From the NCBI GenBank assembly GCA_001600695.1, contig BCKQ01000003.1:124001-188000 (forward strand): a DNA stretch of 64,000 bases, in the 5' to 3' direction. The translations under genes and the position numbers were made by a program. Below the pieces are notes generated by a model that was not told the origin of the DNA, searched no databases, and saw only the letters and a list, made by a program, of their open reading frames with translations. The stretch comes from Ascoidea asiatica. Lineage: Eukaryota > Ascomycota > Saccharomycetes > Ascoideales > Ascoideaceae. Each line of letters begins with the position of its first letter. Position 1 is the stretch's first letter. Positions 12,270 through 21,543 of this stretch are shown in pieces.

Positions 12270-12420
12270 TATTTTCAAACTTAGTTAAACTTAATCAAAC
12301 TTAGTGAAAATTAGTCAAACTTTTTTAAACTTTGCTAAACTTTGTTAAATTCTCTCAGACTTTTTTACACTTATTCAAACTTTCTCAGCTTAAAACTTAA
12401 ACTTATTCATATAAATCAAA
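12270..12420. repeat. degenerate AAACTT-based tandem repeat
   Basis: AAACTT recurs at roughly 10-12 bp spacing (AAACTTAGT, AAACTTAAT, AAACTTTG and similar) for about 150 bp. The near-helical spacing of A and T tracts would favour bent DNA; that is inference. Confidence 0.6.
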
Positions 12421-12927
12421 ATTAAAATTTCAATATTTATAATATCCTTAATATTATATAACAATTAATTTTCTCAAGCCCCTTTTAATCAAAATCCTTT
12501 TTTAGTAATAATAATAAGAATAGCAATGATTATCACTATCATTCATCACATAAAAAACAAAAAACATCTCAAAATATGTAACCATCTGTCTTACTATTCC
12601 TAATACTCTTATTAAGTTTTCCAATTAAACATTAAACTTGATGAGTTCATGAAAATTATTAACAATTTATCAATTTATCAAATTTTCAGATTCCTTCTAG
12701 AAGCATAATCATTTCAAGTATTTTCATTTGGAAAAAAAGGCTGTTTAAATTTATACTAGCTTCATACCAATTTTATTAGATGTTACATTTTTTTTCCGTA
12801 CCCCCCTTCCAATTCGAGCCAATTTACCAATATTTTTTTACACTACTAAACAACACCATTATAGACACTTTCATTTATTGGTAATGTTATTATTAGTAGA
12901 AAAATTGTTATAATAAAACAAATAATA

Positions 12928-12990
12928 TTTTTCATGTTTTTCATGTTTTTTATGTTTTTCATGTTTTTCATGTTTTTCATGTTTTTCATA
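12928..12990. repeat. 9-bp minisatellite TTTTTCATG x7
   Basis: Seven contiguous 9-bp units. The third is TTTTTTATG and the last ends CATA; the others are identical. Non-coding. Confidence 0.9.
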
Positions 12991-14755
12991 CTTTATAACA
13001 CACAAATTTTATTATTTACCTTTTTAAAACCCTTGCAAAATTATTAGTTGCGATTTTTAGAAAAAAATTTGTCACAGAAATAAAATTTTCTACAAAATAA
13101 CGTAAATCAACTAACATCAAATTAAAAAAACAGGTGAAAATGTACTTTGATCGTCATCTTTTCTCACTTAAATTCTTTTTTCCATTTTATTTGATTACAG
13201 TACAACCAAAATTGCACTTTTGTTATCAATTTTATATAATCATTTTCCCCTCAAAAAGCCTTCAATTTTTTTAATATTTTTTCCATATTCAAAAAGATTA
13301 TCAATTACTAACATCATTTCTATTAACAAATTGATTTTATAAATTATCTTGTCATATTTTTAGATAAATGGATGCAAAAATTTTAAGTTGTTGATGATAA
13401 TTTTATTGAGTTGAAAGCAAAAATAATATCCGAAATCATAGTGGAATACTAATGTTGAGATCAAGTTATTTTATTTTTAAAAAATTATATCCCAATTTGA
13501 TATATTAAAAAACATTCTAGAAACCAAAATAATAATTTATCTATAAAACTTAATTTTTTTGATCTTTTGGCTTTTACAAATAAATCATCACGCAACCAAA
13601 ACAAATTATCATTTACATAATAAATATTTACTCAAAATCATTTGCATGGCTGGTTTCAAGTCTTCCCAAGAATCAAAGAAAATTTTAACTTGTCCTTATT
13701 TTTTTTTTTCCTATTCATCACATTTTTCACAATGAAATAACTCTGGGTTTCACCAATGTGTTTTATTAAACAGTAACAGGTGCTCATATAGTTAATATAG
13801 TAGTTATGTTCGAAAAATACGTATCGTTAAATTCAAATCATTGAATTCAACAATCAGACCATTATAGATATATGACTTCATGTCGGAAACAACCAGAAAC
13901 TCAACTATTACTCCCAATAATTCTTTTTTCTTATTTTTTTTTATAAACAATACCCTAATATTCCAAAATATAAGCACCTTTACCCAATTAGAGAACTAAA
14001 ATCAAATGAATATGACTAAATATATCCTCAATTAAGGCCTTTTTCAAAAAATGATTCTATCCATAAACCAGGTACATTTTCTTGTACTTGAACAATCTAT
14101 TCACCCTGATCAATTACCGGAAATTTATATTTACCTTGGCGTACAAATTCTATTACAACATTGATACAATTTTTAAACCAATTCTCAATATAATAATTAT
14201 CTAATCAGAGGTCACAAATTCACAAAAAAATATATCTATGAGAATATTTTTAAAGAAGTTGGATCCGATATCTCAATAAAAAGGCAATAGAATAATCATT
14301 AAAAATCTCATAAAACTTTATTTCTTTGCAGTATGCTTAACCGCAGATATCCCATTCCTCAACCCTAAGAAAGCTGATTCAATTTTCAGTGAAATAATGC
14401 TCAGAGTTTTTTAACTTTTAAAAAATATGCAAAAAAAAAAAGTGCAGAGATAAAACTCTATCTTTTGCTTTGATTCCTATCTTTAACTAACATCAATAAT
14501 ACTTATTTCAAATTTATGAGGGATTCTTGAAACTCAAATGCACTAAAGAAATAGTTTCAAAAAATTGAAAATAAAAGTATATATAGTATTCTCCATGTTA
14601 ATGCATAATAAATTTTAGCTTGAAATTATTGTTTTGAATTTATTATTTTTAGTTAGTTTTTTTTAACGAGCATTAGATGTGAAACAGGTTGATATTGATC
14701 TAAAAATTACAAGGTCATTAATGAGGCAGACTATATACTGCTGGAAAAAGATTAA

Positions 14756-17569
14756 TTATTTATTTGATTTAACATTATTCACTTTTTTAGCAAACCTCAA
14801 GGAATTCAATGTTTCACTGAAATTCTTCTCAGATGGAGATATATTAACAAACATTAAAGTCTTTGAGTTGCCTAACAATGAATACTGTAGAAGATAGGTC
14901 AATTTCGAGTTTCTAAAAGGAATATGATTTCCATTTCCATGTGATATGGCATTCCCAGTATTCTTGTTATAATTATTGCTAGTATCATTGCTCTTATTAT
15001 CAATTTTTTCATTGGAGTTACTTGCAATGTTTGTATTGCTCTTATTTTGACCCTGACTTAAGGCGTAAATAACATCGCCTAAACAACTTAAACTTTTGTT
15101 TATATTTTGTGTCTCCTTTAATCTCTCACCAGTTGCTTGCGATTGTGATAATCTTTCAGAACCCGCTAGATCAATTAAATTCAATAATCCTTCAGTTTGC
15201 TCATTTGTATTAATATTTTTTCCAGAAATTTTAATTCTAAAAATACTATGAGATCTGGAAGATCTTTCATTAACATTTGTTGCTGCTGTCGCTCTATTTT
15301 TATTTGCTCTTGTTAAAATTTCGTTAACCATTTCTGGAGTTGATAAGGGAACTTCAGTTATATTTGTTATAATTGTTTTTTCTTTAGAAACATCATGCCT
15401 TATTTCATATCTAAGCTTACTATTAGAATTATTCGTGTTATTTGAATTTGAATTTGGAGCTAATAAGTCATGAATGTTTTCATTATAAATTTCTAAAAAC
15501 TCACCAGAGATTTTATAATTCCAATCTTTTTTATCGGCTGTTACTTCGAATATTTGATTAACAGCTCTTGGTATCATACCGTCATTTAATGAAGACATTG
15601 TAAAAGTTTTACCACTACCAGTTTGACCATAAGCGAATATACATACATTATAACCATATAAAGAACTTTGAACTAACTGAGAAATTTCATCAAATATTTC
15701 TGGATTTTTTGAAGTCATTCCAAACACTCTATCAAACTCAAATAAATGAGAATTTTGATTTGATTTTTGATTATTTGAAGAAAATTGATTGATTCGGTCT
15801 TTATTAATAGGATCTTTTATTAATAACTGCCTATTTTCAAGAGTGTCATCAGGAAATTCCATTTGAATTAAAGGATTAATATTCTTGGAAGTACTATTAC
15901 TGTCATTGCTTATTGAAGGTGGCCTAATTCTACAAAAGACTCTTATATTTCCTTTTAAATCTTGAAATTTATTATGTAAAATTCTTCTTTGATTTTGTTT
16001 TGAAATTAATTGATTTTGTAAAATTGTTAAATTTTTGTCATTTGAAGTTAAATTTGTTTGTAGTGCACCAATTTCATCAATTAAATTATTTGAATTAATT
16101 TTCAAATTATTCAATTTACTAATTAGGTTGGATTTATTTGATTCATAATTTTCAATTGAATTGTTAATAATATTCAAATTATTAATTAAATTTTTCTTAT
16201 TTAAAATTTTTGAATTTAAATCATTACTTAAAAGTAATTTTTTTTCATCTAAATTTGATAAAATTTTATCATTTTTGATTAAAATTTGATTTAAATTTGA
16301 TAAATTAGAATTTTTTTCATTAATTGATTTTTTTTTTTTAAATAAAAAGTTATCATTTAAATCTTTGAAAATTTGTATTAAATTTGAATTGTTATTAGAA
16401 ATTTTATCATTTAAATCATCTAGCTTTTTTTTTGAAATTAATTTCTGATTAACTAAATCAGATAATTTTTTTTTTTTGAAATTATAAATATTTTGATTAA
16501 ATTTTAAATCTAAATTTTTCAAATTTAATTCATAACTTTTTTTTAAATCATTTAAAGAATTAATTTTTTTAATATTAATTAAAAAATTTAAATTATTTCT
16601 TTTTTCATTTAGAATATTTGAATTATTATTTAAAGTATCATTTAATTTTAATAAATTAAATTCAATTGATTGATTTGAAGTTAAAATATTAAAATAATTT
16701 TTTTTTAAATTTGATAAAGCTAATAAATTTTTATTATAAGAAGCTATTAATAGTTCAAGATTTGATTTTTTTAAACAATTTAAGTCATTCAATGTTTTGG
16801 AATTAATACTATTATCATTGTTATCATTATTGTTATTAATATCGAAAGAAGCAGAAGAGGAAGATAATAAAGAATGTTTTAAAGGAATTGGAAGTGTAGA
16901 AGAAATTGAATTTCGATCATTATTTGAATTTGGATAATGTGAATATTTTGAAGAATGTGAAGAATTTGAAGAAGGAGGAGAATTTATTCTACTTGAAGTT
17001 GGAGATTTAAATTTTGGAGATCTTAAACCTGAAGCATTTATATCATTTGATCTTTTTGTTGTTGAATATACAATTAAAGAAGTTCTTTGATTTTTTTGTT
17101 TAGTGGGAGTAGATAAAGTAGATATTGTTGAAGTTGCAGTATAAGACATTCTCTTGTTCGGTATTCTATTAATTCTATTAATTTTATTATTTTGGGTATT
17201 TTGGGTATTTTGAATATTTTGAATATTTTGAGAATTGAAAGAAGATATAGGAATATTATTTATCGATGGATACTTTTTATTTATATTTATATTTATATTC
17301 GGTATTTTTGAATCATTTCTAGAGATTAATGAAGAAGAAGAATATCGCAAATTTTGAAAAGTATTATTTTTAGTTATATTATTTCTGATTGATAGTTTTT
17401 TCTTTGGCAGAATTGGAAGTGAGTTTTGAGGTTGTAAATTGTTAGTAGAGAGTGTAGAAAGTGATAACCTGGGCAATTTCGTTTTAACTTTGATATTATT
17501 GTTCTCTAGAGCTACAGTTGAAGGACTCTTTAGTCTTTTATTGTTTCTGTTCATGTTCTCATTGACCAT
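14756..17569 (-). CDS. KAR3: kinesin-14, minus-end-directed motor
   Basis: A 937-residue protein with a C-terminal motor, the kinesin-14 arrangement. Residues 1-260 are a basic, Ser/Asn-rich tail, about 265-540 a long coiled coil, and about 541-930 the motor (start GNIRVFCRIRPP). The P-loop GQTGSGKT is at 648-655, switch I NERSSRSH near 767-774, and switch II DLAGSE at 800-805. Kar3 works with Cik1/Vik1 in karyogamy and spindle function. An Asn-rich insertion of about 35 residues (about 843-880) sits between IYALSQGQ and HIPFRNSKLT, in loop 12. Length exceeds S. cerevisiae Kar3 (about 730) mainly through low-complexity tail and loops. It is divergent from the gene at 18457, with a shared 887-bp promoter. 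Confidence 0.9.
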   Translation of the reverse strand: MVNENMNRNNKRLKSPSTVALENNNIKVKTKLPRLSLSTLSTNNLQPQNSLPILPKKKLSIRNNITKNNTFQNLRYSSSSLISRNDSKIPNINININKKYPSINNIPISSFNSQNIQNIQNTQNTQNNKINRINRIPNKRMSYTATSTISTLSTPTKQKNQRTSLIVYSTTKRSNDINASGLRSPKFKSPTSSRINSPPSSNSSHSSKYSHYPNSNNDRNSISSTLPIPLKHSLLSSSSASFDINNNNDNNDNSINSKTLNDLNCLKKSNLELLIASYNKNLLALSNLKKNYFNILTSNQSIEFNLLKLNDTLNNNSNILNEKRNNLNFLINIKKINSLNDLKKSYELNLKNLDLKFNQNIYNFKKKKLSDLVNQKLISKKKLDDLNDKISNNNSNLIQIFKDLNDNFLFKKKKSINEKNSNLSNLNQILIKNDKILSNLDEKKLLLSNDLNSKILNKKNLINNLNIINNSIENYESNKSNLISKLNNLKINSNNLIDEIGALQTNLTSNDKNLTILQNQLISKQNQRRILHNKFQDLKGNIRVFCRIRPPSISNDSNSTSKNINPLIQMEFPDDTLENRQLLIKDPINKDRINQFSSNNQKSNQNSHLFEFDRVFGMTSKNPEIFDEISQLVQSSLYGYNVCIFAYGQTGSGKTFTMSSLNDGMIPRAVNQIFEVTADKKDWNYKISGEFLEIYNENIHDLLAPNSNSNNTNNSNSKLRYEIRHDVSKEKTIITNITEVPLSTPEMVNEILTRANKNRATAATNVNERSSRSHSIFRIKISGKNINTNEQTEGLLNLIDLAGSERLSQSQATGERLKETQNINKSLSCLGDVIYALSQGQNKSNTNIASNSNEKIDNKSNDTSNNYNKNTGNAISHGNGNHIPFRNSKLTYLLQYSLLGNSKTLMFVNISPSEKNFSETLNSLRFAKKVNNVKSNK

Positions 17570-17987
17570 TAAAAAAAATTCAGATTGGAAGAAACCAAAT
17601 TTGAAGGATTGAATAATGAAAAGTTGAATTGATACAAACAGAGAAGGAGGTTTCAGTTTTTCTAAATGAAGTGCCTAAATGTGATATGTTCCAATGTGAA
17701 TGAATAAATGAAAAAGTCTATAAGTAAATAGACCTTTCTTTTTTCTTTTCTCTTCTCTTCTATTCTTCTATCTTTGTTTGTTCAATTGAATGAATGAATG
17801 AGTGAATAAATGATTGATTGATTGATTGATTAATTGATGATAGATTTACTGATATCTGAGGGCTTGAAGATTATCTGATTGATTGTTTATTTCCAAGTTT
17901 TATTTATTTCCAGCCTTTTCAGGTTCTTTCTACTTCACTTTTTGATCTGTTTATTTTTGGAGGACGCGGACGCGGAACGGAAAAAGC

Positions 17988-17998
17988 TGAAACAATGC
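17988..17998 (+). promoter_or_regulatory. candidate pheromone response element, copy 1
   Basis: TGAAACAATGC; TGAAACA is the Ste12 consensus core. The identical 11-mer recurs 339 bp to the right. Confidence 0.45.
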
Positions 17999-18326
17999 AC
18001 ACAGACGCAGAAAGTAGCGGATCTGTGCAAGAGCGCAGTTACAAAAGCCAGAATACGTTATTACACAGGACCCGGAGTTTTGGCTTTTTATAAGGACATC
18101 CATGTTTTTGGTCTCAGAAAAAAACTTCCATATTTATGGTCTCACTTAGAAGTACCACGTTTTCGGCTTCAAAAATAAGATCCGTGGTTCTGGCTCGCAA
18201 TTCTTCACCCAGCGAAATGAGTTTTAAATGAATTTTTCACGAGAAAACACAAAACAAAACAAAACAAAACAAATTTAAAGGCAATTTAAAGGAAAGTCAA
18301 AGGAAAACATCTCAGTTTTAAAGAAT

Positions 18327-18337
18327 TGAAACAATGC
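18327..18337 (+). promoter_or_regulatory. candidate pheromone response element, copy 2
   Basis: Second identical TGAAACAATGC, 120 bp before the start of the right-hand gene. Confidence 0.45.
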
Positions 18338-18456
18338 TCAAAGCATTGACAAAGGAAATATCACATACTTTGAAAAGGATTTAACTCATTGGAGAGCCTC
18401 AGTTATTGATATAGATAGAGATAGAGATAGAGAAGAGAGAAGAGAGAAGAAGGGCA

Positions 18457-20028
18457 ATGAATGTTTTGGATTTACTCCCTAGAGACACTGAATTCAATAA
18501 TCCTTTTTTCAAAAATTCAATATTTTACTCAAACATTGTTTTACAAAGATCTTATTTGATAAATGAAACAAATGAACCAAATAAGTATATTTCAATTCTA
18601 GAAGATTATATAAATCTTTTATTCACTTATATCCATGATGAATTTGGTTTCAAATTATCTGAAATTTCGGATCATCAAAATGAACTAATTTTAATTAATA
18701 ATAATGATAATCTAATTAATATTAAAAATTCAAGTTTAACTATTCCTTGGATTGTAAATAGTATTTCTTATAACAATCATAATAATAATAATAATAATTG
18801 GAATATGGTTGATGAGATTTATTATTCAATTCTATCTTTATCCCTATATTATTCTAAACTTTCAATAGATATTATAAATAATCAATTATTTCAAGTTGAT
18901 CAGAATGATAATAACTCCAATTCCAATTTTAATTCCAATTCCAATAATGATAACGATATTAATAATTTTGACATTGATAATAGATGGAAATTTATAATAA
19001 ATAATTTTAAAAAATCTTTAAATTTTATAAAATTTTTAAAATTATATAAATTACATAATTTTAATAATGAAAAAAATAAATTAAAATTAATTGAAATTAT
19101 TGAAATAATTTTAAAAATTAATTTACAATTTATAATTTTGATAAAAAATTTTAATAATTTAATTAAAATCTTAAATTTAAATGATTTTCAATTTGGTATT
19201 TCAAATTTAAATATTATTCAAATTATATCAAATTATTTTAATAATAATTTAAATAAAAACAAATTACATTTATTTATAAAATCTTCTTCATTTATTAAAG
19301 ATAATTTGAAAATTCTATTAAATTTTGATATAAATTTTAATTTAAACTCAAGTTTAATTAAATTCATTCAAATTTTTAATGATTTTTATTTAATTTTATT
19401 CTTATCAATTGAATATTATATAAATGATATAAACTTATCTTTATCAATATCTTTAATCAATTACTCTTTCAATTTATTGAATAAGTTAAAAATTAATAAT
19501 AACAATAATAATAATAGTAAAATAGATCATAAAAAAGAAAAAGAAAAAGAAAAAGAAAAAGATAAAGATAAAGATAAAGATAAAATTAATAAAAAGAAGA
19601 AATTATTTAATAAATTCAAACATTCAAAAAATAAAAATGAATTAATCTTAATAAATTCAAATAAAAATGATAAAAGTTTTAATGAAAAAAATAAAGTTAT
19701 TTTAAAATTTAATAAAAACTTTTATAAAAGTTTAATTGATCTAAATAATGAATTAATTTTCAAGAATTTTAAAATATTAATAATTTTTTTAAATAATTTA
19801 AATATAAAATTCAATAAAGAAAATAATAATTTAAATTTTGAAAAAATTGAAGAAATTAATTCAATTCAATTTATTAATTTAATACCAATAGGTAAAGAAG
19901 TTCCAATTTTAAATGATCTAGATTTCTTTATTCCACTAATTTATAAAAAGTCATCAACTAATAATTCCAATAGTAGTTCTGATAATAATAGGAATGATAA
20001 ATATTTAGGTAAAGGAACATATTATTGA
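18457..20028 (+). CDS. low-complexity protein, possibly PalC/YGR122W-like BRO1-domain protein
   Basis: A 523-residue protein, predicted mostly helical, with strong Asn/Ile/Lys/Leu bias. The N-terminus (MNVLDLLPRDTEFNNPFFKN) and a following Tyr/Leu-rich helical stretch look like a conserved fold. The centre has Asn runs and a (KEKEKDKDKD) charged tract near 365-380. Near the end, QFINLIPIGKEVPIL resembles the closing segment of BRO1 domains, and the protein ends GKGTYY. PalC-type proteins act in Rim101/PacC alkaline-pH signalling at ESCRT sites. The assignment is tentative; helical similarity alone could mislead in such biased sequence. It converges on ALF1 with 107 bp between stops. Confidence 0.4.
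   Translation: MNVLDLLPRDTEFNNPFFKNSIFYSNIVLQRSYLINETNEPNKYISILEDYINLLFTYIHDEFGFKLSEISDHQNELILINNNDNLINIKNSSLTIPWIVNSISYNNHNNNNNNWNMVDEIYYSILSLSLYYSKLSIDIINNQLFQVDQNDNNSNSNFNSNSNNDNDINNFDIDNRWKFIINNFKKSLNFIKFLKLYKLHNFNNEKNKLKLIEIIEIILKINLQFIILIKNFNNLIKILNLNDFQFGISNLNIIQIISNYFNNNLNKNKLHLFIKSSSFIKDNLKILLNFDINFNLNSSLIKFIQIFNDFYLILFLSIEYYINDINLSLSISLINYSFNLLNKLKINNNNNNNSKIDHKKEKEKEKEKDKDKDKDKINKKKKLFNKFKHSKNKNELILINSNKNDKSFNEKNKVILKFNKNFYKSLIDLNNELIFKNFKILIIFLNNLNIKFNKENNNLNFEKIEEINSIQFINLIPIGKEVPILNDLDFFIPLIYKKSSTNNSNSSSDNNRNDKYLGKGTYY
19520..19582 (+). repeat. in-frame GAAAAA/GATAAA hexamer repeat
   Basis: Tandem GAAAAA then GATAAA units inside the gene at 18457-20028, encoding alternating Glu-Lys and Asp-Lys. 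Confidence 0.8.
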
Positions 20029-20135
20029 AATTAGACCTTATGAAAAATATAAAGGATATAAAGGCTATATAAATTATATAATAAATCAAATAAGTTGAAT
20101 GAAATAATAATAAGTTGAATGAAATTTAAATATGA

Positions 20136-20903
20136 TTATAATTCATCATCAGAAGATTGAATATCATAATTCAAAAGTATATCATCAGTATTTAATTTTT
20201 CAATTAAAGATGGTTTTGTAAAAGAACCATAGTTTTGTAAACAATTAAAATAAGATTTACCATTTATTGAACCATTGTTTTTACCTAATGGTTTTAATAA
20301 TTGAATTCCAATCCAAATTAAATCATTTGAATTTTTAATCTCAGGAATTGTTCCAATATATTTGATTATACCAATTTTATTTAAATCATTCTTAAAAATT
20401 ATTTTATCATTAATTTTAAAATTTTTTGATAATTCATTATTTTTTAGAATTTCATTATTTAAATTATTATTATAATTATTATCAAATCTACCTAAATTAT
20501 TTTTAATTTTCCAATTTCTTACACTATTTGATTTATTTGCATAATTTTCTTCAGTATAATTATATTTATAATCTTCATCATTATTTTCATTATAATTATT
20601 TAAATTATTTGTTTCTGAATTTGGATTTAAATCATTGACATGAATTCTTGATAATGGTATTATTAAATTTTTAAAATCTGATAATAATATATTATCATCA
20701 TTAATATCATTATTATTGTCATTTTTTAATTCTACTGGTTTACTTGAAGTTGTAGTTGGATATATTAATAATTGTTGATTATCAGGAGAAACACCAGTTA
20801 TCAGCTCTAATCTTCTTTTAAGATAATTTAAAGTCCAATTCAATGAAACTCTTCTTTCAGAAGAAGTTAACAAAGAAGTCACAAAAATATTTATATCAGC
20901 CAT
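20136..20903 (-). CDS. ALF1: tubulin-folding cofactor B (CAP-Gly protein)
   Basis: A 255-residue protein, the family's usual length. Residues 1-95 fit the ubiquitin-like domain of cofactor B. An Asn/Asp-rich linker follows, and a CAP-Gly domain lies at about 165-235 (KIIFKNDLNKIGIIKYIG, then WIGIQLLKPLGKNNG and GKSYFNC). The CAP-Gly signature GKNDG is GKNNG here (207-211), one conservative change. The protein ends DDEL, an acidic tail like those that recognise the alpha-tubulin end. It assists alpha-tubulin folding in the cytosol. Confidence 0.85.
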   Translation of the reverse strand: MADINIFVTSLLTSSERRVSLNWTLNYLKRRLELITGVSPDNQQLLIYPTTTSSKPVELKNDNNNDINDDNILLSDFKNLIIPLSRIHVNDLNPNSETNNLNNYNENNDEDYKYNYTEENYANKSNSVRNWKIKNNLGRFDNNYNNNLNNEILKNNELSKNFKINDKIIFKNDLNKIGIIKYIGTIPEIKNSNDLIWIGIQLLKPLGKNNGSINGKSYFNCLQNYGSFTKPSLIEKLNTDDILLNYDIQSSDDEL

Positions 20904-21285
20904 TTCGGAAATAATTGAATTAAGTAGATAAATGATTGATTATAAGTTTCCAAAAAGAATGGTCTTTCTCTTCCTATTTATATTGTTCTTATTTCTCATA
21001 TCATCAGTTCTTTTTCTATTTTATATCTGCAGTTATCTTTATTTACCTTTGTTTTTTATACCTTTTTTTTATTTTGTATCCTATTTTGTAACACTAAGCA
21101 AATGAAGGCCACCCGTTGATCTGGTCTCAGCCTGTGCCGGAAAACAAGGATTTGGCACGGAAACAAAAGCAAATCCGTATCTGCCACAACTATTTTTTTA
21201 TCTCCCAATTGAACTTAAAACCAGCCACAGTAAGGATAGTGTTGATGGTTTATAGTTTACATTTTAAAACAAAGTTCGCCATTCA
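20904..21285. other. ALF1 upstream region
   Basis: About 380 bp. T-rich DNA near the ATG is followed by a small GC-richer patch (about 21100-21200, with GTGCCGG and GGCACGG). It leads into the tRNA-Lys gene. No other gene seen. Confidence 0.5.
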
Positions 21286-21379
21286 TCCCCATTAGCTCAG
21301 TTGGTAGAGCGTTCGGCTTTTAGGGATTTGTTAATTTCGAGCAACCGAAATGTCTAGGGTTCGAGCCCCTAATGAGGAG
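21286..21379 (+). tRNA. tRNA-Lys(UUU) with 21-nt intron
   Basis: The 94-nt gene folds as a cloverleaf. D-arm GCTC/GAGC; anticodon stem TTCGG/CCGAA; loop CTTTTA-A with anticodon TTT at 21319-21321. The intron (21323-21343) is in the canonical place after base 37. T-arm is TAGGG-TTCGAGC-CCCTA; discriminator G at 21379. The acceptor TCCCCAT/ATGAGGA has one C-A mismatch at pair 4-69, where S. cerevisiae has U-A. A ten-T run follows. Confidence 0.93.
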
Positions 21380-21382
21380 TGG

Positions 21383-21392
21383 TTTTTTTTTT
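21383..21392 (+). terminator. Pol III terminator, T10
   Basis: Ten consecutive T residues three bases after the tRNA-Lys discriminator base. Confidence 0.85.
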
Positions 21393-21543
21393 AATATTTT
21401 TTTATATTTTTTTGTGATCTTGAGAAAGCTTTTCTTGAAGACTCTCTAAAGGAACAAAGATTACAAATGTAAATATAGCACTATTAGTTTGAGAAATTAG
21501 ATATAACTTTTTATAAAATGGTGTTACTATTTAGTTTTAATTG

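Larger units (their letters stand above)
7931..14755. other. very long gene-free span upstream of the HMG gene
   Basis: About 6.8 kb between the HMG start and the KAR3 stop. No frame looks like a protein. GC-richer blocks stand at about 9420-9640, 9840-10130, 10430-10560 and 10960-11740; a CCAATCAGC (HAP-type CCAAT) word is near 9537. The remainder is AT-rich with several simple repeats. It probably combines an extended promoter for the HMG regulator with other non-coding DNA. An origin or centromere cannot be excluded or shown. Confidence 0.5.
17570..18456. promoter_or_regulatory. divergent promoter KAR3 / PalC-like gene
   Basis: This 887-bp span holds a GATT tetranucleotide run (about 17813-17838), a GC-richer island (about 17950-18240) and a purine-rich GATAGA/GAGAAG tract before the right-hand ATG. 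Inside the island two overlapping GACGCGG words (17963-17975) resemble MBF/MCB half-sites. TGAAACAATGC occurs twice (17988-17998 and 18327-18337); its core TGAAACA is the Ste12 pheromone response element. A 99-codon frame at 17879-18178 is not supported as a gene. Confidence 0.5.

Noticed and set aside
17879-18178. 99-codon ORF in the KAR3 promoter
   Set aside because: It overlaps a regulatory-looking GC island, has no recognisable domain, and its length is reachable by chance in the GC-richer patch.
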